DNA of 64,000 nucleotides from Heliobacterium chlorum (GTDB lineage: Bacteria > Bacillota > Desulfitobacteriia > Heliobacteriales > Heliobacteriaceae): contig NZ_JACVHF010000013.1 in NCBI RefSeq assembly GCF_014502795.1, positions 1-64,000 of the forward strand, written 5' to 3'. Below, piece by piece: positions 60,887-64,000 of the stretch (its first letter is position 1; every line of letters starts with the position of its first letter). The position numbers and the translations under genes are program-made. The notes beneath the pieces are model-generated. The model saw only the letters and a program-made list of their open reading frames with translations, was not told the DNA's origin and did no database searches.

Positions 60887-62026
60887 ATGAAGAGGTTTAA
60901 CTGGTCCCGTTTTATGGCCATCTTGATCAAGGAGTTCCGTCAAATCGCCCGAGATAAACCGAGCGTCATCATGGCCGTCGGTATGCCTGTGATCATGCTT
61001 TTGCTCTTCGGATACGCTGTCAATACCGACGTAGACCACATGCCGACGGTCGTCTGGGACCAGTCCATGAGCCAAGATAGCCGTGAAGTGATCAGTTCCC
61101 TACGAAACTCCACTTATCTTGACCCCGATTTTTACGTCCGGGGATATGATGAGATCAGAGGCTATCTTGATAGTTCGTCGGCCCGGGTTGCTGTTATCAT
61201 CCCCCCTGACTATGGCAAGCAGGTGCAGGGCAACGGAAATACGGCTGTACAAGTTCTCGTCGACGGTTCTGATCCGACGGCCGCCCGGGCCGCAATGTCG
61301 GCGGTACAAACGGTCGGCTTTAACACCGGTTGGGAAGTACAAGCGGAACGGCTCGCCCAGCAGGGAGGACAAACCCCGGTCCTTCCGGTACAGGTGGAGA
61401 CAAGGGTTTGGTATAACCCGGACATGAAATCGCTCGTCTTTAACATCCCCGCGCTGATCGGATTGATCATTCAAAACGTCATTGCCATGCTCACCGCTTT
61501 TTCGTTAGTCCGGGAGAAAGAGCGGGGTACCTTGGAGCAATTAGTCGTGACGCCGGTGCGGCCCACTGAACTGATGCTCGGTAAACTCGTCCCCTTTGTG
61601 ATCATCGCCTTTGTCTCGCTTATGCTTATTCTGAGCGTCGGCATCTTTTGGTTCGGCGTTCCGCCGAAAGGGAGCTTTCTGCTACTCATCATATTATCGA
61701 TGCTGTTCGTGACGACCGTTCTCGCTATCGGTTTGCTTATCTCTACGATCTCTCAAACCCAACTGCAAGCGATGCAGATGACCATCTTGCTGATTCTCCC
61801 ATCCATCCTGCTTTCTGGCTTTATCTTTCCCCGCGATACGATGCCGCTTTTGCTCAAGGGACTCGGTGGCGTTGTTCCATTGACCTATTTCTTAGTCATC
61901 GTGAGAGGGATATTTTTAAAAGGAATCGGACTGGAGTACCTCTGGAAGGAAACATTGGTCCTAGCGACCTTTTCATTCGTCCTCTTTTTCCTCGCGGCCA
62001 AGCGATTCCGGAAGAACCTCGACTAA
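60887..62026 (+). CDS. ABC-2 family transporter permease
   Basis: 379 residues from ATG 60887 with GGGGGGAGAAGG before it. N-terminal helix (VIMAVGMPVIMLLLFGYAVN), a large extracytoplasmic domain (about 60-175; SQDSREVISSLRNSTYLDPD), then five helices (NIPALIGLIIQNVIAMLTAF and LRLL..) and the ABC-2 motif EKERGTLEQLVVTPVRPTE. Only one permease gene is present, so it likely homodimerises. Exports drugs or lipophilic compounds with the HlyD protein. Confidence 0.93.
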   Translation: MKRFNWSRFMAILIKEFRQIARDKPSVIMAVGMPVIMLLLFGYAVNTDVDHMPTVVWDQSMSQDSREVISSLRNSTYLDPDFYVRGYDEIRGYLDSSSARVAVIIPPDYGKQVQGNGNTAVQVLVDGSDPTAARAAMSAVQTVGFNTGWEVQAERLAQQGGQTPVLPVQVETRVWYNPDMKSLVFNIPALIGLIIQNVIAMLTAFSLVREKERGTLEQLVVTPVRPTELMLGKLVPFVIIAFVSLMLILSVGIFWFGVPPKGSFLLLIILSMLFVTTVLAIGLLISTISQTQLQAMQMTILLILPSILLSGFIFPRDTMPLLLKGLGGVVPLTYFLVIVRGIFLKGIGLEYLWKETLVLATFSFVLFFLAAKRFRKNLD

Positions 62027-62358
62027 GTGTTGATACACAAAAATACTTTTGAAATACGTATTGCTTTCTTACCTCTTCCGTGAATCGTAAGGGTAAATGA
62101 GAATCAAAGGCGGGAATCCGTCGTGAAAAAGTGACCGGCAGGAAAGGCTAGCCAATGGTAAATGAAACTATCCGTCACGGTAAGTCGCCGCTTAAAAAGG
62201 GAGCGGCTTTTTTCTTTTTTATCCTGTAAATTCCCAAAAGCGTTGCCAATTGGGGTATTTACTGGCAACAAAAATTTCAGTATAATCCAAATAGTCTATA
62301 CATTCGCTCAATCCTCGTTTATAGGAGCAAGAAAAACAACAGGGGGTAACCAAACAAG
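62027..62358. other. Possible leader of the CoA-transferase gene
   Basis: Non-coding. The GC-rich stretch 62075-62180 (gaatcaaaggcgggaatccg, ccgtcgtgaaaaagtgaccg, tatccgtcacggtaagtcgcc) can fold, and ends in a terminator (62187-62220). This looks like a leader with an attenuator 140 bases before ATG 62359; I know no riboswitch family that fits. Confidence 0.35.
62187..62220 (+). terminator. Terminator or attenuator
   Basis: gccgct with agcggc, loop taaaaaggg, then T-rich (tttttt, ttttttatcc). Confidence 0.6.
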
Positions 62359-63696
62359 ATGAGTCTGCAAGACATCTATCGTTCGAAACTCGTTTCGCCA
62401 CAACAAGCGGCACAGTTAGTCAAATCGGGGGACTGGATTGAATACGGCTTTTGTTTAACGGCCCCGCGAGCCTTCGACGCCGCCATGGCGGAGCGAAAAG
62501 AGGAATTGTTCGATGTAAATATTCGAGTCGGCGTTTCCGTCCACCCCTCGAAAGCCTTTGAATCCGATCCGACCGGGGAACATTTCACATGGAACTCCTG
62601 GCACTTTACAGGCCTGGATCGCAAGTATGCCGGCATGGGTGCCGCCTTCTATAATCCCATCAAATTCTCCGAATTACCTCGCTATGTACTGGAAAATCAA
62701 CCGACCGATATCTTCGTCGTCCAATCGGCTCCCATGGACAAGTTTGGTTTCTTCAACTTTGGTATCAGCAACAGCCATCATTACGGCGCGATCGCACGGG
62801 CCAAAAAGATCGTGGTGGAAGTCAACGAAAATATGCCTCGCGTCCATGGCGGCTATGGCCACGGCATCCACATCGACCAAGTTGATTGCATCATTGAAGG
62901 AGATAACCTGCCGCTGCCGGAACTGCCTTCCGCACCGCCCAGTGAGGTCGACCGCGCTATCGCCCAGCTGGTTATGAAGGAAATGCGCGACGGCGACTGT
63001 GTCCAACTCGGTATCGGCGGCATGCCGAACGCCCTCGGCGCGATGATCGCTGAATCAGACCTCAAAGATCTCGGTGGTCATACGGAAATGCTCGCCGACA
63101 GCTTCGTCGATATGTTTATGGCCGGACGGATGAACGGACGCCGCAAAAACATCGACAACGGCCGGATTGCCTACACCTTCGCCTTAGGTAGCAAAAAACT
63201 ATACGATTTTCTCGATGACAACCCCTTCTGCGCCAGTTATCCCGTCGATTACACAAACTCTGCCGAAGTGGCCGCTAAGATTGACAACCTCGTCACCATC
63301 AACAACGCCGTCGAGATTGACCTCTTTGGACAGGTCTGTTCGGAATCGGCTGGTGTTCGCCACATCAGCGGTCAAGGGGGCCAGTTGGACTTCGTCATCG
63401 CCGGTTACCTCTCCAAAGGGGGCCGCAGCTTTATCTGCCTGTCATCGACATACAAGGATAAGCAGGGGAACCTCAAATCGCGCATTCTGCCGACGATCAC
63501 CCCGGGCGGGATTATCACCGACACCCGTTCCAACACCATGTACGTGGTGACCGAGTACGGCATGTTCAACTGCAAAGGCCAATCGGCCTGGCAGCGGGCC
63601 GAAGGCTTGATCGGCATCGCCCATCCTGATTTCCGGGAAGAGCTGATCAAGGACGCCGAAAAAATGGGTATCTGGCGCCGGAGCCACAAACGGTAA
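62359..63696 (+). CDS. Butyryl-CoA:acetate CoA-transferase-like enzyme
   Basis: 445 residues from ATG 62359, GGGGGTAACC upstream. It is a family I CoA-transferase of the acetyl-CoA hydrolase/transferase type. The catalytic Glu lies in [20 protein letters not shown], followed by [20 protein letters not shown] and [21 protein letters not shown], diagnostic of butyryl- or 4-hydroxybutyrate CoA transferases. It moves CoA between acyl groups in fermentative metabolism, cytosolic. Exact acyl preference cannot be read. Confidence 0.88.
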   Translation: MSLQDIYRSKLVSPQQAAQLVKSGDWIEYGFCLTAPRAFDAAMAERKEELFDVNIRVGVSVHPSKAFESDPTGEHFTWNSWHFTGLDRKYAGMGAAFYNPIKFSELPRYVLENQPTDIFVVQSAPMDKFGFFNFGISNSHHYGAIARAKKIVVEVNENMPRVHGGYGHGIHIDQVDCIIEGDNLPLPELPSAPPSEVDRAIAQLVMKEMRDGDCVQLGIGGMPNALGAMIAESDLKDLGGHTEMLADSFVDMFMAGRMNGRRKNIDNGRIAYTFALGSKKLYDFLDDNPFCASYPVDYTNSAEVAAKIDNLVTINNAVEIDLFGQVCSESAGVRHISGQGGQLDFVIAGYLSKGGRSFICLSSTYKDKQGNLKSRILPTITPGGIITDTRSNTMYVVTEYGMFNCKGQSAWQRAEGLIGIAHPDFREELIKDAEKMGIWRRSHKR

Positions 63697-63726
63697 GAAG
63701 TCGGTACATATCGGAATTGCATCTAA

Positions 63727-63776
63727 AAGCCCCCGGAGCAATTCGAAGATTCGAACGGCCGGGGGCTTATTTTTTA
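63727..63776 (+). terminator. Terminator after CoA-transferase gene
   Basis: aagcccccgg with ccgggggctt (10 bp), loop 22 bases, T5. Confidence 0.8.
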
Positions 63777-63927
63777 CCTGTCCTTCATGAAATCTTTTTG
63801 AGAAATGAGACTTTTGGCGGAAGGTAACAAATTCATCGACGTCGAATAGCTTTTACCGGGTCACAATTGAGCTTCCTTGTGAAGGAAAAATATAGAATCC
63901 CGAAATGTGAAAAACGAGGTGCAAAGC

Positions 63928-64000
63928 ATGGATACAGCCGTTGTAGCCGGATTATTTCTTGGCATCTTCGCGGTTGTCGGGGGCATGATTGCCAAAGGGG
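63928..64000 (+). CDS. MotA-like flagellar stator protein, 3' end outside window
   Basis: The 24 visible residues (MDTAVVAGLFLGIFAVVGGM..) match the first membrane helix of MotA/MotP, the proton- or sodium-driven flagellar stator component. ATG 63928 follows GAGGTGCAAAGC. Only the start is in the window, so the assignment is tentative. Confidence 0.55.
   Translation, partial: MDTAVVAGLFLGIFAVVGGMIAKG

Overview
The window is chromosomal DNA of a spore-forming, low-to-medium GC clostridial Firmicute. Evidence for this is a cotJ spore-coat locus, a clostridial-type agrD peptide gene, YvrJ/DUF2922/DUF1659 cassettes, SLH-domain and copper-amine-oxidase-stalk surface proteins, a butyryl-CoA:acetate CoA-transferase-like enzyme and strong AGGAGG ribosome sites. 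The argG and CoA-transferase sequences would suit Heliobacteriaceae or Peptococcaceae, but I cannot prove genus from sequence alone. The ends are housekeeping (argG at base 1; CoA-transferase and a motA-like start at 62.3-64 kb). Most of the interior is accessory.

Region 1 (1.2-17.3 kb) is a decaying island of defence-like and nucleic-acid-processing genes: an AT-rich LRR-Roc-COR (ROCO) GTPase, wrecked HTH fragments, an AAA ATPase pseudogene split by an IS3-like element that is itself broken, a possible subtilase remnant, a frameshifted Mrr-type nuclease, a NERD/zinc-ribbon nuclease-like protein, two McrC fragments, a truncated DUF262 gene, a SEC-C protein and small orphans. Region 2 (15.6-21.3 kb) holds an intact-looking XPB-type helicase with its XPB/Ssl2 N-domain partner, and a ParA ATPase overlapping its neighbourhood with a SAP-like protein. 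Two near-identical DUF1659-DUF2922-YvrJ cassettes (11.35-12.47 and 21.34-22.46 kb, same orientation) bracket this region.

Region 3 (22.5-33.7 kb) is surface and secreted proteins: stalk-domain proteins (one with TPRs, one with a five-fold YQ..E.KPV repeat), a 1070-residue SLH/FecR-like/BspA-LRR protein, and small unknowns, ending with a YdcF-like protein. Region 4 (33.7-40.3 kb) holds a possible structured RNA leader, a small ORF overlapping a large serine recombinase, agrB-agrD-agrC without an agrA, and converging on it a cotJA-cotJB operon whose cotJC is cut to 34 codons; then tmRNA (ssrA). One deletion could explain both the missing agrA and the truncated cotJC.

Region 5 (40.4-50.3 kb) is three MFS exporters with a LysR and a MarR regulator, a secreted repeat protein and two lipoproteins. 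Region 6 (50.3-56 kb) is gene-poor, then a beta-helix/FN3/SLH surface protein, flanked by a tRNA-Thr 3' fragment at 51.63 kb and the intact tRNA-Thr(CGT) at 55.9 kb in the same orientation. Region 7 (56.1-62 kb) has a PAS-HD protein, a MazG-type pyrophosphohydrolase and a TetR-HlyD-ABC ATPase-ABC permease efflux operon. No CRISPR array, rRNA or intact prophage was seen.
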